From NCBI GenBank assembly GCA_942159475.1, contig OW804096.1, positions 136,220,554 through 136,284,553 on the forward strand: DNA of 64,000 bases, in the 5' to 3' direction. The DNA is from Sthenelais limicola (Eukaryota; Annelida; Polychaeta; Phyllodocida; Sigalionidae). Shown here one piece after another: positions 53,632 to 63,439 of this stretch (positions are counted from its first letter, which is position 1; each line of letters opens with the position of its first letter). The notes under the pieces were generated by a model. That model did no database searches, was not told the origin of the DNA, and saw only the letters and a program-made list of their open reading frames with translations. The translations under genes and the position numbers were made by a program.

Positions 53632-53887
53632 GGTCCTGGGTATGACCTTAAAGTGCCTTCTGTCCCTTTTTCTCTGTGTTTCTCTCCCTTCTTCTCTATC
53701 TCTATTTAAGATGATAAACTGCCTCCCTCTCAGCTCTCCCGCCCTTGATATAACACTTCAAAGTGTTGATAAGGGCGTAAAGCAACCAATCTCACTCACT
53801 CACTCCCTCCCTCTCAGCTCTCCCGCCCTTGATATAACACTTCAAAGTGTTGATAAGGGCATAAAGCTACCAATCTCACTCACCTGA
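53632..53887 (-). mobile_element. Family D retroposon copy, reversed, two units plus tail
   Basis: Reads in reverse as two 81-bp units, then the CAGTTTAT and GA-rich block, then GCACTTTAAGGTCATACCCA. Flanked by TTTGAATTCTAT on both sides (53620-53631 and 53888-53899), a 12-bp perfect duplication. Variable-length duplications above 10 bp point to target-primed retroposition. Confidence 0.8.
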
Positions 53888-53896
53888 TTTGAATTC

Positions 53897-53954
53897 TATT
53901 TATATCTCAAAATCCATTTTTGCGACATGTGACTCATTTTCCTTTAACACATCA
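53897..53954 (+). mobile_element. Family B right-end fragment
   Basis: ATATCTCAAAATCCATTTTT, GCGACATGTGACTCATTTTC and CTTTAACACATCAC match the right end of family B. The body is missing, replaced by the family D insertion to its left. Confidence 0.7.
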
Positions 53955-54146
53955 CATATGTGACACAAATCGTAACAAGAATAAAATGATTATTATCGCA
54001 TGTAATTATGTCAGTTGTGGGGCAGATAACGACCACAAAACACCTTTTATCGCCCATGCCTTTGGCTGCCAGATATAATTATACAAGCTATAAAATCGGG
54101 GCGACACTTGACAATAACACATAGCGACATAAGTGACCCATTTATT

Positions 54147-55070
54147 ACACCTTTCTAGCGGGTAATATGGAATGACATAGGCTACAGTATTGGTGCTCAT
54201 ACCACATACAGTGTGTGGTATGGCCTGTGTATTACACCTTTCTAGTGGGTAATATGGAATGCCATAGGCTACAGTATTGGTGCTCATACCACATACAGTG
54301 TGTGGTATGGCCTGTGTATTACACCTTTCTAGTGGGTAATATGGAATGCCATAGGCTACAGTATTGGCGCACATACCACATACAGCATGTGGTATGGCGT
54401 ATACCTTTCTAGCGGGTAATATGGAATGCCATAGACTACAGCATTGGCGCTCATACCACATACAGCATGTGGTATGGCATGTGAATTATACCTTTCTAGC
54501 GGTTAATATGGAATGCCATAGGCTACAGTATTGGTGCTCATACCACATACAGTGTGTGGTATGGCCTGTGTATTACACCTTTCTAGCGGGTAATATGGAA
54601 TGCCATAGGCTACAGTATTGGTGCTCATACCACATACAGTGTGTGGTATGGCCTGTGTATTATACCTTTCTAGTGGGTAATATGGAACCCCATAGGCTAC
54701 AGTATTGGTGCTCATACCACATACAGTGTGTGGTATGGCCTGTGTATTACACCTTTCTAGTGGGTAATATGGAACCCCATAGGCTACAGTATTGGTGCTC
54801 ATACCACATACAGTGTGTGGTATGGCCTGTGTATTACACCTTTCTAGTGGGTAATATGGAACCCCATAGGCTACAGCATTGGTGCTCATAACACATACAG
54901 TGTATGGTGTGGCCTGTGTATTATACCTTTCTAGTGGGTAATATGGAACATCATAGGCTACAGTATTGGTGCTCATACCATATACAGCTGTGTATTATAC
55001 CTTTCTAGTGGGTAATATGGAACACTGCTGTCTACAGCATTGGTGCTCATACCACATACAGCATGTGGTA
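54147..55070. repeat. 87-bp tandem array (family N)
   Basis: Ten to eleven units of ACCTTTCTAGTGGGTAATAT, GGAATGCCATAGGCTACAGT, ATTGGTGCTCATACCACATA and CAGTGTGTGGTATGGCCTGT plus GTATTAC. Each carries a hairpin, CATACCACA with TGTGTGGTATG. With a period of 29 codons and few stops, frames on both strands stay open, so coding is not inferred. Flanking sequence at 54081-54110 is repeated at 55322-55351. Confidence 0.92.
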
Positions 55071-55433
55071 TATAATACCCACTAATCTCACAGACGATTT
55101 CTATAGAATTTTCACTATTTATTAAATAAATATCGGGAAAAGTATAATAAATACAAAATTACCCTCGAGCGATATCTAAGTTCCATATTACACTTGGGCT
55201 ATGTGATTTCTGCAATTGCTATGTCCGCACCAGGATCGCTGTCAAGCAATTGTGTCTATATACAACATATTCTATCCCTCCAGCCTTTAACTGTCATACA
55301 AGCTGATACATTTTAGCATTTTATACGAGCTATAACATCAGAGCGACACTCAATAGTGACATATGTATGACAGTTGACAGATATAGTATTACCCGTCCCC
55401 AGTGGTGGGAGACAGCAGCCTGGAGCACTGTCT
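55071..55433. other. No gene; flank duplicated from the left side of the 87-bp array
   Basis: TATACGAGCTATAACATCAG then AGCGACACTCAATAGTGACA resembles 54080-54120 left of the array, so the array is bracketed by a diverged direct repeat. Confidence 0.5.
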
Positions 55434-55657
55434 GGGTCAGATTTTCAGAAAATGTAGAATTTACCTTCACCAATCCTCTCAAGTAAACCACATTTAAGAC
55501 AAAAATGAGCATCAAAATGCAATTTAACATAACAGAACTGATACTTTAAATCAATGCGATCCCAAATATACCCAGTAATTATCAGTTTTCAGCAAATTTA
55601 GCAGAATTTCCTAAATGTGTAGAGCTGCCAATTGTACATTTTTTGTAAATCTGATCC
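55434..55657 (+). mobile_element. Family A MITE copy A23
   Basis: 224 bp, ends GGGTCAGATTTTCAG and TTGTAAATCTGATCC; flanks GTCT and CTCT differ by one base. Confidence 0.82.
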
Positions 55658-55782
55658 CTCTCTCTCCTTATAAGTCTGCACCCTAGATTTCCTAGTAACG
55701 CTATTATATTACCCATATGCCTCTTCTCATAAAATGAATGCAGTCATGAAATCTCTTGAAACTTTGTCAGCTTGATCATATG

Positions 55783-55808
55783 GATGTGTCACATGAAAAT
55801 GAGTCAAA
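55783..55808 (+). mobile_element. Family B left-end fragment
   Basis: GATGTGTCACATGAAAATGA then GTCAAATG matches the left end of family B and then stops. Confidence 0.45.
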
Positions 55809-55909
55809 TGATATACTTAGCAACATTCTTTTCGAAATAGCGAAGTGATGGGAATCAACCCAGAACATAGGAGGGAAGGGACGGTTTGATTTGTTAAGTT
55901 TTGTTTATA

Positions 55910-56135
55910 CTATTGGGGTTCTTATCGAAAATTGCAAGGATCTTTTCAGCAATATCATAGCTTGTATAAATGACCTATGACAACCAAATGCATGATGGGA
56001 AAGATGGAGGCTTGACATGGATATTGACATTAGAGCACTGATAACTATTCCATGCAGAACATGGCATGTTTTATATAGATGTTACACTGTACTGTGTATC
56101 AAGAATCAAGATGGCGTTTATTTGCAAATCCCCTA
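55910..56135 (+). mobile_element. Family C MITE copy C8, left-truncated
   Basis: Family C body from TTATCGAAAATTGCAAGGAT to TTGCAAATCCCCTA. The first ~100 bp of the element are absent. Confidence 0.7.
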
Positions 56136-56331
56136 TTGGGAAGAAATAGCGGGAAAGGAGAGCGTTTTGGCTGCGTCTGGGAGATGCAGACGACTTTTAG
56201 CAATAATGCAAATGGCGCCGGTTGTGCGGCCCCAGGCAGGGGAGGAGGTAACCAAGTGAAAATTAATATCTAAGAACAATTGCTATGGTAATGGGCTGCC
56301 TGTTGGCAATCCTTATATAGAGGCAGAATAT

Positions 56332-56567
56332 GGGTCAGATTTTCAAAAAATGTACAATTTGCCTTCACCAATCCTCTCGAATAACCCACATTTAAGACAA
56401 AAATGCAGCTTCAAAATGCAGTTTAATATAACAGAACTGATACTTTAAATCAATGCGATACCAAATATACTCAGATATACCCGGTATTCATCATTTTTCA
56501 GCCAAAATTAGCAGAATTTCCTAAATGTGTAGAGCTGCCATATATGCATTTTTTGAAAATCTGATCC
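56332..56567 (+). mobile_element. Family A MITE copy A24
   Basis: 236 bp, ends GGGTCAGATTTTCAA and TTGAAAATCTGATCC, ATAT duplication on both sides. Confidence 0.87.
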
Positions 56568-56654
56568 ATATATACCTAGCAAGTCTACACCAACTATACT
56601 GCTGAAAACCGCCAGATAATAGGGCCTATGTAGAAGAAAAAGAAAAAGAAGAGA

Positions 56655-56712
56655 AGTCCCTCCTCTCTCTCTCTCTCGCTCGCTCTCTCTCTCTCTCTCT
56701 CACACACACAAC
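56655..56712. repeat. CT run followed by (CA)n
   Basis: Short CTCTCT microsatellite interrupted by two CTCG words, ending in CACACACACA. Confidence 0.9.
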
Positions 56713-56728
56713 CTTCTAGGGAGTACTT

Positions 56729-56842
56729 AAAGGCCCTTGTCCACTAAGCCGATTCTCATGCGATTCTCACAGAATCTATTGGAAAATAGTCCTCTGCGGC
56801 GCAATATTGCATGAGAATCAGCTTAGTGGACTAGGGCCTTTA
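56729..56842. mobile_element. Family I palindromic MITE, copy 2
   Basis: AAAGGCCCTTGTCCACTAAG, CCGATTCTCATGCGATTCTC, core CCTCTGCGGCGC, then CATGAGAATCAGCTTAGTGG and GGGCCTTT. This is the cleanest copy and defines the family: about 114 bp with 40-bp arms. Flanks contain TTA/TAT, so a TA or TTA duplication is possible but not certain. Confidence 0.8.
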
Positions 56843-56889
56843 TAGCTCTTTAAACCACTGGATCACCTCGACATCCAACACTGGATAAT

Positions 56890-57425
56890 ATCTGTGTTTG
56901 TCTCGCCACCTCCTCTTTCCCTCCTCTTTCTCCCTCTCTCCATCCTCACTCTCCCTCCTGTCCCTTTCTCTCTCCTCTCCCCATCATCTATCATCTTCCT
57001 CCCCCCTCTCCCTCCTCATTCCTCTCTCTCCTCTCCCCCTCCTACCTCCCCCTTCTCTTCCTGTTCTCCCTTGTTCCCCTCTCCGCTCTCTCATCTTCCT
57101 CCCCCTTCTCCCTCCTCATTCCTCTCTCTCCTCTGCCCGTCCTCACTCTCCCTTTCTCTCTCCTCTCCCTCTCTCTTCACTGTCTCATCTTCCTCCCTCT
57201 CCTCTCCCTCTCCTCCCCCTCTCCTCGCTTCTTTCCCTCCTCTCTCCCTCTCTCCTCTGCCCTTCTCTTCACTTTCGCATCTTCCTCCCCTCTCTCCCTC
57301 CTCTCTCTCCCACACTCCTCACTCTCCCCGTTCTCCCTCTCCGCTCTCTCATCTTCCTCCCACTCCCTCCTCACTCCACTCTCTCCTCACTCCACTCTTT
57401 CTCCCCCTTTCCTCTTTCTCTCCCA
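56890..57425. repeat. CT-rich tract
   Basis: CTCCCTCTC/TTCCTCC low complexity over 535 bp. TCTCATCTTCCTCCCCCTTC-like blocks repeat at ~90 to 130 bp. Long Ser/Pro/Leu frames on + and Arg/Glu frames on - are artefacts. Confidence 0.92.
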
Positions 57426-57685
57426 ATCATACCACCTTGCCACCCAAAGAGCAACTCCTATAGTAAAATTGAGCACATTACATTCCTAGTATCAACTCAT
57501 TTAAATCAAGACAGGACTATTAAATTACATAATTTAACAGCAGCCTATTCTTACAGTTTACTTGGCCCAATCCCGCAGTTCATGTACGGAAATAGCCTTT
57601 GCACAATAGCACAAGTCCCGGTAATTAGCTGCTTATTACTGTCAAAACCTCTTCACAATCGCCATTTTAGCCCTCGTAACTCTAT

Positions 57686-57921
57686 GGGTGAAATCTCCAG
57701 AAAATGTACATGTTCGTCTTCACCCATCCTCTCAAATAACCCAAATTTAAGACATAAATCACATTCTAAATTCAGTTCAACCTAACCAAACAGATTGCTA
57801 GAATCAATGCAATGCCGAATATACTCAAATTTAGCTAGTATGGACAACATTGCAGCTTAATTTAGTAGAATTTACTAAATGTGTACAGCTGCCAATTGTA
57901 CATTCTCGGAGAATCTGACCC
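57686..57921 (+). mobile_element. Family A MITE copy A25
   Basis: 236 bp, left end GGGTGAAATCTCCAG (variant end), right end CGGAGAATCTGACCC; flanks CTAT and CTCT differ by one base. Confidence 0.83.
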
Positions 57922-58004
57922 CTCTCTTCATTTCAAAGCGCATGATAAGCCTAGCGGGTTTTTGACAGTACTACAAAGATGGTACACAATGTTTAAGAGT
58001 TGAT

Positions 58005-58423
58005 TTGGACACTTGCATCCCAGATTTTCAATATTCATATTTTTATTTTGTTGAACTTCATGTGGAGTATATTTCTGCAGAGAACCTTAGCTTTGATCTT
58101 TTAATTTTTAATTCTATTTCACATATTTTTGGTGATATTCTTAGTTGTCCAGCTATAAATATATATAAACTAGATACAATAGATTTACCATTACATTTAA
58201 CACCAATTATAAGATAAGTGTAGAATAATTCCACAACGTGTGAAAACTAATTCATGTGTGTATATTGTAGGCCATGAAATACATCACTGAAGGATTCACG
58301 ATGCCTGTATGATATATCATTACAGTGGAATAGACTACCATGCGAGGTACGAAGGATAGAGGACGTTATTATCTTAAAGATCTATCTAAAAAGACACTTA
58401 CTAGACTCACACAATGGTAACTG
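58005..58423 (+). pseudogene. Decayed LINE reverse transcriptase C-terminal remnant
   Basis: At 58308-58417 one frame reads DISLQWNRLPCEV then ILKIYLKRHLLDSH, matching the W-N-x-L-P ... L-K-x-x-L-K-x-H-L pattern that ends many non-LTR retrotransposon reverse transcriptases. Upstream, 58005-58217 is open with ILSCPAINIYKLDTIDLPLH, plausibly the preceding part of the same protein, but stops lie between them (TAA at 58215-58217 and others). No catalytic YxDD motif is in the window, so only the tail survives. B7 follows immediately. Confidence 0.5.
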
Positions 58424-58828
58424 TGGTGTGTTTCAGGAAAATGAGTCATAAGTCGCAAAATTCATGATTTTAAAAGTCATTTAGTCACGAGATCTCCTTT
58501 TTGGAATGTTTTCATTTTTGGGGTATCTAGTCAGATAGGTCTTATGAATACATGGATCAAATTTCAGGATATTGTATTAAATATACTCATGCATTCCTAA
58601 GATCATCCTATGGAGTACATTTACCTACTTTACCAGTAATTGTTCACCCAACAATATTGAAAACTTTTTTTTTCAGAAATAAAAATATCAAACTTGAAAT
58701 ATAGAAATACTTATTTAATGCCCTTAATGTTTACTATCATTGGAATCACCTTGATCTCCTCTTTTTAAATATAATGGTATCTCAAAATCGTTTTTTTTTG
58801 CGACTTATGACTCATTTTCCTGAACACA
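58424..58828 (+). mobile_element. Family B MITE copy B7
   Basis: About 405 bp, inner ends TTTCAGGAAAATGAGTCATA and TGACTCATTTTCCTGAACAC. The outermost GTGAT is altered on both sides. ACACAATGGTAA flanks it at 58409-58420 and overlaps its right edge at 58824-58835, longer than the family's usual 4 bp. Confidence 0.8.
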
Positions 58829-58951
58829 ATGGTAATTAGACTCCAATGTTTTTTCCGCTTCTTGGGAAGCAGTTTCTATACTCTTGATGAAATTATATTG
58901 CCCCTGGTGCTACCTCGGATCTGCTACTTATTGCAGTTCTATAGTTTTAAG

Positions 58952-59013
58952 AGTGAGTGAGTGGGTGAGATTGGTTGCTTTACGCCCTTATCAACACATT
59001 TTAGATGGTTATA
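58952..59013 (+). mobile_element. Family D retroposon copy, 62 bp, 5' part only
   Basis: AGTGAGTGAGTGGGTGAGAT, TGGTTGCTTTACGCCCTTAT, CAACACATTTTAGATGG. Flanked by TCTATAGTTTTAAG (58938-58951) and TCTATAGTTTCAAG (59014-59027), a 14-bp duplication with one mismatch. Confidence 0.75.
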
Positions 59014-59027
59014 TCTATAGTTTCAAG

Positions 59028-60473
59028 ATATTCTGATTTTCTCAGTCTTATTGTTAATGGAATTGATGTACATTTGTTGTATCAAAGACTTAATATGCAA
59101 CCGTTTCTATTTAAAAAGGATTGTTATAAATAATAGTCTGTATCCAACCCACCTCATCTACCATCATTACTATTCTCATCACCTCATAATTTCATACCAT
59201 TGAATGAATTATAATAGATATTGATTTAAATTGTATATAAGAATGACATCAACTAGGAAACTTATTGTCAATAGGATCTAAGAAGTAATCGCACCCTATA
59301 AATGAACAGCAATAGCAGGGCATAACCCTCTATGCCCAACTGTCCGTTCGTAAATCCCTTATGTTGTATGTAATTGATGTATGTGTAACAAGTTTATACT
59401 GTAACTATGTTCAGAAATCACCATAACTCTCACACCTCTACTTAAATGTAATGATATCAAATAGACAGGAACTCTCTTCACCTTTCACTCATATCTCATC
59501 CATCTCATCAACTCACCATTATTCTTGTGATTTTGTATGAAATGAATGTATGACTTATATGTATTGTTGTATAATAACTCATGCCCTCTCTCTATATATG
59601 TTTACAATAACTTAAAATCTATCAGGGCACAACGAAAATTCACCTACGGGTGAGCGTGCTATAGTTTTGTAAACATTTCCTGAATAAATAAATTTGCGAA
59701 AAAAAAAATAAACGAAAAACATTCTAACGGATGAGGTGTGTATTATATACCCTGAATAAAAAACGTTTGAACAAAAAAATTTTATACAAATCTACACGCC
59801 TTAAAACAGGTTCCCACTTGCTGGATCATACAGCATTTCCAATATGTGATAGACTTTTTGTTTTTAAATGTTTTTATTCAACATAGTCTGCCATCGTGGC
59901 TCTTACAATTCTAAAATGACTTCCTTGTCGTACCTTTATGTTTTGTAGTTTTTTTGGTATTTTCTTGATTTTCGTTCACACCCTGAACAATATTGGATTT
60001 ATAACACTTCTCCAATCAACATAAGTAAAAAAAAAAAAGAGTCATTCGACTACCATTAAACATAGATGTAGAGTTCCTTGTATACACTAGGGTATGTACC
60101 GATGAGACTTTTACTCCCCATCCCCTTCTAGTTCACTAAGGATTCTTCCCCACAACTTATTCCTGGATTTCTTTTTTCCTGTTGCTAATATGTGATAGAC
60201 TTAATGTAGACTTAATGTAAATTACAATTAGTTTCGGTACAGTTTCTTGGAATCAATATATAGATAGATATGTGAATGAAGCAGTCTCAGAGGTTAGACC
60301 CAGTGGAAGGTGTACCGAGGCAGAAGCAGTCCTTATCATGGTTTTTGTCTAAATCTAATTTAAGCTTGTAATGAGCGGGAGACAAACGAGAGGCAATAGT
60401 CAGGGCTAATCAGCGGGAGACAGACTGAAGGCGAGAACTGATAATTAGTCTAGGTATTATTCATAGTTAGCTA
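59028..60473. other. No gene; AT-rich, possible LINE 3' region
   Basis: Continues the LINE-like context: TTTCCTGAATAAATAAATTT followed by nine A bases near 59672-59709 could be its 3' end. CTGAATAAAAAACG (59751-59764) and a poly-A run near 60028 are similar. No coding remnant found between. Confidence 0.4.
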
Positions 60474-60980
60474 GAAGGCATATATATAGGGAGGGAGGTA
60501 TAGGGGGTTATAGAGTGGGTGAAAGAGGCAGTGAGAGAGGTAGGGGGATATAGGGGGAGGTATTATTCATAGTTAGCTAGAAGGCATATATATAGGGGGG
60601 ATATAGGGGGAGGTATTATTCATAGTTAGCTAGAAGGCATATATAGGGGGGGATATAGGGGGAGGTATTATTCATAGTTAGCTAGAAGGCATATATATAG
60701 GGGGGGATATAGGGGGTATTATTCATAGTTAGCTAGAAGGCATATATGTATAGGGGGTGGGGGATATAGGGGGTATTATTCATAGTTAGCTAGAAGGCAT
60801 ATATATAGGGAGGATATAGGGGAGGTATTATTCATAGTTAGCTAGAAGGCATATATATAGGGGGGATATAGGGGGAGGTATTATTCATAGTTAGCTAGAA
60901 GGCATATATATAGTGAGGGAGGTATAGGGGAGGTATTATTCATAGTTAGCTAGAAGGCTTATATGTATAGGGGGTGGGGG
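60474..60980. repeat. ~53-bp minisatellite (family K), left block
   Basis: Units AGGTATTATTCATAGTTAGC, TAGAAGGCATATATATAGGG and GGGATATAGGGGG, about eight copies. G-run lengths and GCATAT/GCTTAT variants distinguish units. Confidence 0.92.
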
Positions 60981-62262
60981 ATATATAGACAAGAGTGACC
61001 GAGGGGGATCACGGAGATGCATATTGCCCGAGGGCGTAGTGATCTCAGTGAGTGCGCGTGAGCGCACGAGCTGAGATCACGTAGCCCAAGGGCAATATGC
61101 ATCGGAGGGATCGCCCAAGGTCACTCTTGTGTTTATTATACCTTTTACTGGACCTTGCACCAAAAAAACGGTGAAAATCGATGAAAAATAACCTAAATGT
61201 TGACCCCCTCGGCAAGTCAGTGGCCCCTCAGACCTCCCTCTACTACATATCAATGCGCGCATGACTTCTGGGTTGTGAGAAGTCCTGCATAATGTAGTTC
61301 TATTTTGATATGTTCATTTTGGTTAATTTTCGGTTTATTACTATTATTAAGACATGAATACGATTTAAAATACTCAATAAGATAAATGTTGTTTAGTTTG
61401 ATATTCAAATTTCTGTACTTTTCTTATTTGAATTCGCTGTTTTTCGCCGGTTAGAGTCTGTCACTATCAGCACAGAACTAGTGCAAGATCTGGCGAGACA
61501 AGATGCAAAATAATTGTAAGTTTCACAGCTTTCCACAGTTTTAAATCTCTTTAAAACAAAGTTATGCATTGGTAATGGTTAGGCTTAGATAAACATGAAA
61601 GGATTTTAGTTTATTTCCTTCATTTGATTGATATTTTACTGCTCTTCCTGCGTTGACACACGCACGCCGTAGCCTAGCTATAGATCAAGGCCTAGGCCTA
61701 GGCCTACTTGTCACTGTCAGTCAACCTTCGCGGTGATTTTACGCAACCTTCGCGGTGATTTTACGCTCCCGCAAATTGATAAAAAATCGCTATTTCCAAT
61801 CGAAATACATTACCAAGATGTTGAAATTCAGAAAGAGCATGCTTTTCTACCCCTAAATATGATTTTATATAAAGTTCAGCGTTTTAAATGAGGCAGATAT
61901 GAGAGAAAATTTTCAGTTGTACATAAGTAAACAATAAAAAAGCTTGCCGACGACCATTTGTTGTCAGTAGGAAAATAGCCACACAGCCACAGTCACATTC
62001 GGCTTCGGAATGTGGTTAAACCACCGATGGAATTAGTTTCTTTTAAATACCTTTATCTATGATTGATGTATATTAGGCCTATGAGTATCTTCGGCCAACA
62101 GAATTATCTAAATAGAAGTAATTACGATAGGCACTATTTTAAAAAAAATGCGGGCAATATGACAAAAATGCGGGCAATATGCGCTCTTTATTGCCCGCAT
62201 TTTTCAATACGAGGCTCAGTGCTTAAGCCTATGGGAGTATCATACCAACTCCACCAAAGGTA
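60981..62262. mobile_element. 1.28-kb insertion splitting the family K array
   Basis: K-array sequence stops at GGGGGATATATAG and resumes at GGGGGTATTATTCAT. The insert begins with a long foldback (60987-61132). Right after that is TTTATTATACCTTT (61133-61146), whose inverse AAAGGTATAATAAA lies at the right edge (62257-62270). CTTCGCGGTGATTTTACG is repeated in tandem (61727-61765). AAATGCGGGCAATATG is also repeated, with an inverted copy, near 62146-62205. No domain is recognisable in its short frames. Likely one or two transposons; family unknown. Confidence 0.6.
60987..61132. repeat. Long foldback with GC-rich core
   Basis: ACAAGAGTGACC pairs with GGTCACTCTTGT, GATGCATATTGCCC with GGGCAATATGCATC, and TGATCTCAG with CTGAGATCA around GTGCGC...GCGCAC. 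About 65-bp arms with a few mismatches and short internal loops. Confidence 0.85.
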
Positions 62263-63439
62263 TAATAAAGGGGGTATTATTCATAGTTAGCTAGAAGGCT
62301 TATATGTATAGGGGGTGGGGGATATAGGGGGGTATTATTCATGGTTAGCTAGAAGGCATATATATAGGGAGGGGATATAGGGGGAGGTATTATTCATAGT
62401 TAGCTAGAAGGCATATATATAGGGAGGGGGATATAGGGGGAGGTATTATTCATAGTTAGCTAGAAGGCTTATATATAGGGAGGGATATAGGGGGAGGTAT
62501 TATTCATAGTTAGCTAGAAGGCTTATATATAGGGAGGGGATATAGGGGGAGGTATTATTCATAGTTAGCTAGAAGGCATATATATAGGGGGGGATATAGG
62601 GGGAGGTATTATTCATGGTTAGCTAGAAGGCATATATATAGGGAGGGGGATATAGGGGGAGGTATTATTCATAGTTAGCTAGAAGGCATATATATAGGGG
62701 GGATATAGGGGGAGGTATTATTCATAGTTAGCTAGAAGGCATATATATAGTGAGGGAGGTATAGGGGAGGTATTATTCATAGTTAGCTAGAAGGCATATA
62801 TATAGGGAGGATATAGGGGAGGTATTATTCATAGTTAGCTAGAAGGCATATATATAGGGGGGATATAGGGGAGGTATTATTCATAGTTAGCTAGAAGGCA
62901 TATATATAGGGGGGGATATAGGGGGTATTATTCATAGTTAGCTAGAAGGCATATATATAGGGAGGGATATAGGGGGAGGTATTATTCATAGTTAGCTAGA
63001 AGGCATATATATAGGGGGGATATAGGGGGAGGTATTATTCATAGTTAGCTAGAAGGCATATATATAGGGGGGATATAGGGGGAGGTATTATTCATAGTTA
63101 GCTAGAAGGCATATATATAGGGGGGGATATAGGGGGAGGTATTATTCATAGTTAGCTAGAAGGCATATATATAGTGAGGGAGGTATAGGGGAGGTATTAT
63201 TCATAGTTAGCTAGAAGGCATATATATAGGGAGGATATAGGGGAGGTATTATTCATAGTTAGCTAGAAGGCATATATATAGGGGGGATATAGGGGGAGGT
63301 ATTATTCATAGTTAGCTAGAAGGCATATATATAGTGAGGGAGGTATAGGGGAGGTATTATTCATAGTTAGCTAGAAGGCATATATATAGGGAGGATATAG
63401 GGGAGGTATTATTCATAGTTAGCTAGAAGGCATATATAT
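62263..63439. repeat. ~53-bp minisatellite (family K), right block
   Basis: About 22 further units of the K repeat. A three-unit pattern (TATAGTGAGGGAGGTATAG, then TATAGGGAGGATATAGG, then TATAGGGGGGATATAGG) recurs near 62745, 63170 and 63330, which points to higher-order duplication. One isolated unit lies at 63525-63575. Confidence 0.92.

Noticed and set aside
54006..54976. 150-residue frames across the 87-bp array
   Set aside because: Period of 29 codons keeps frames open on both strands; no domain, and the array carries hairpins typical of repeats.
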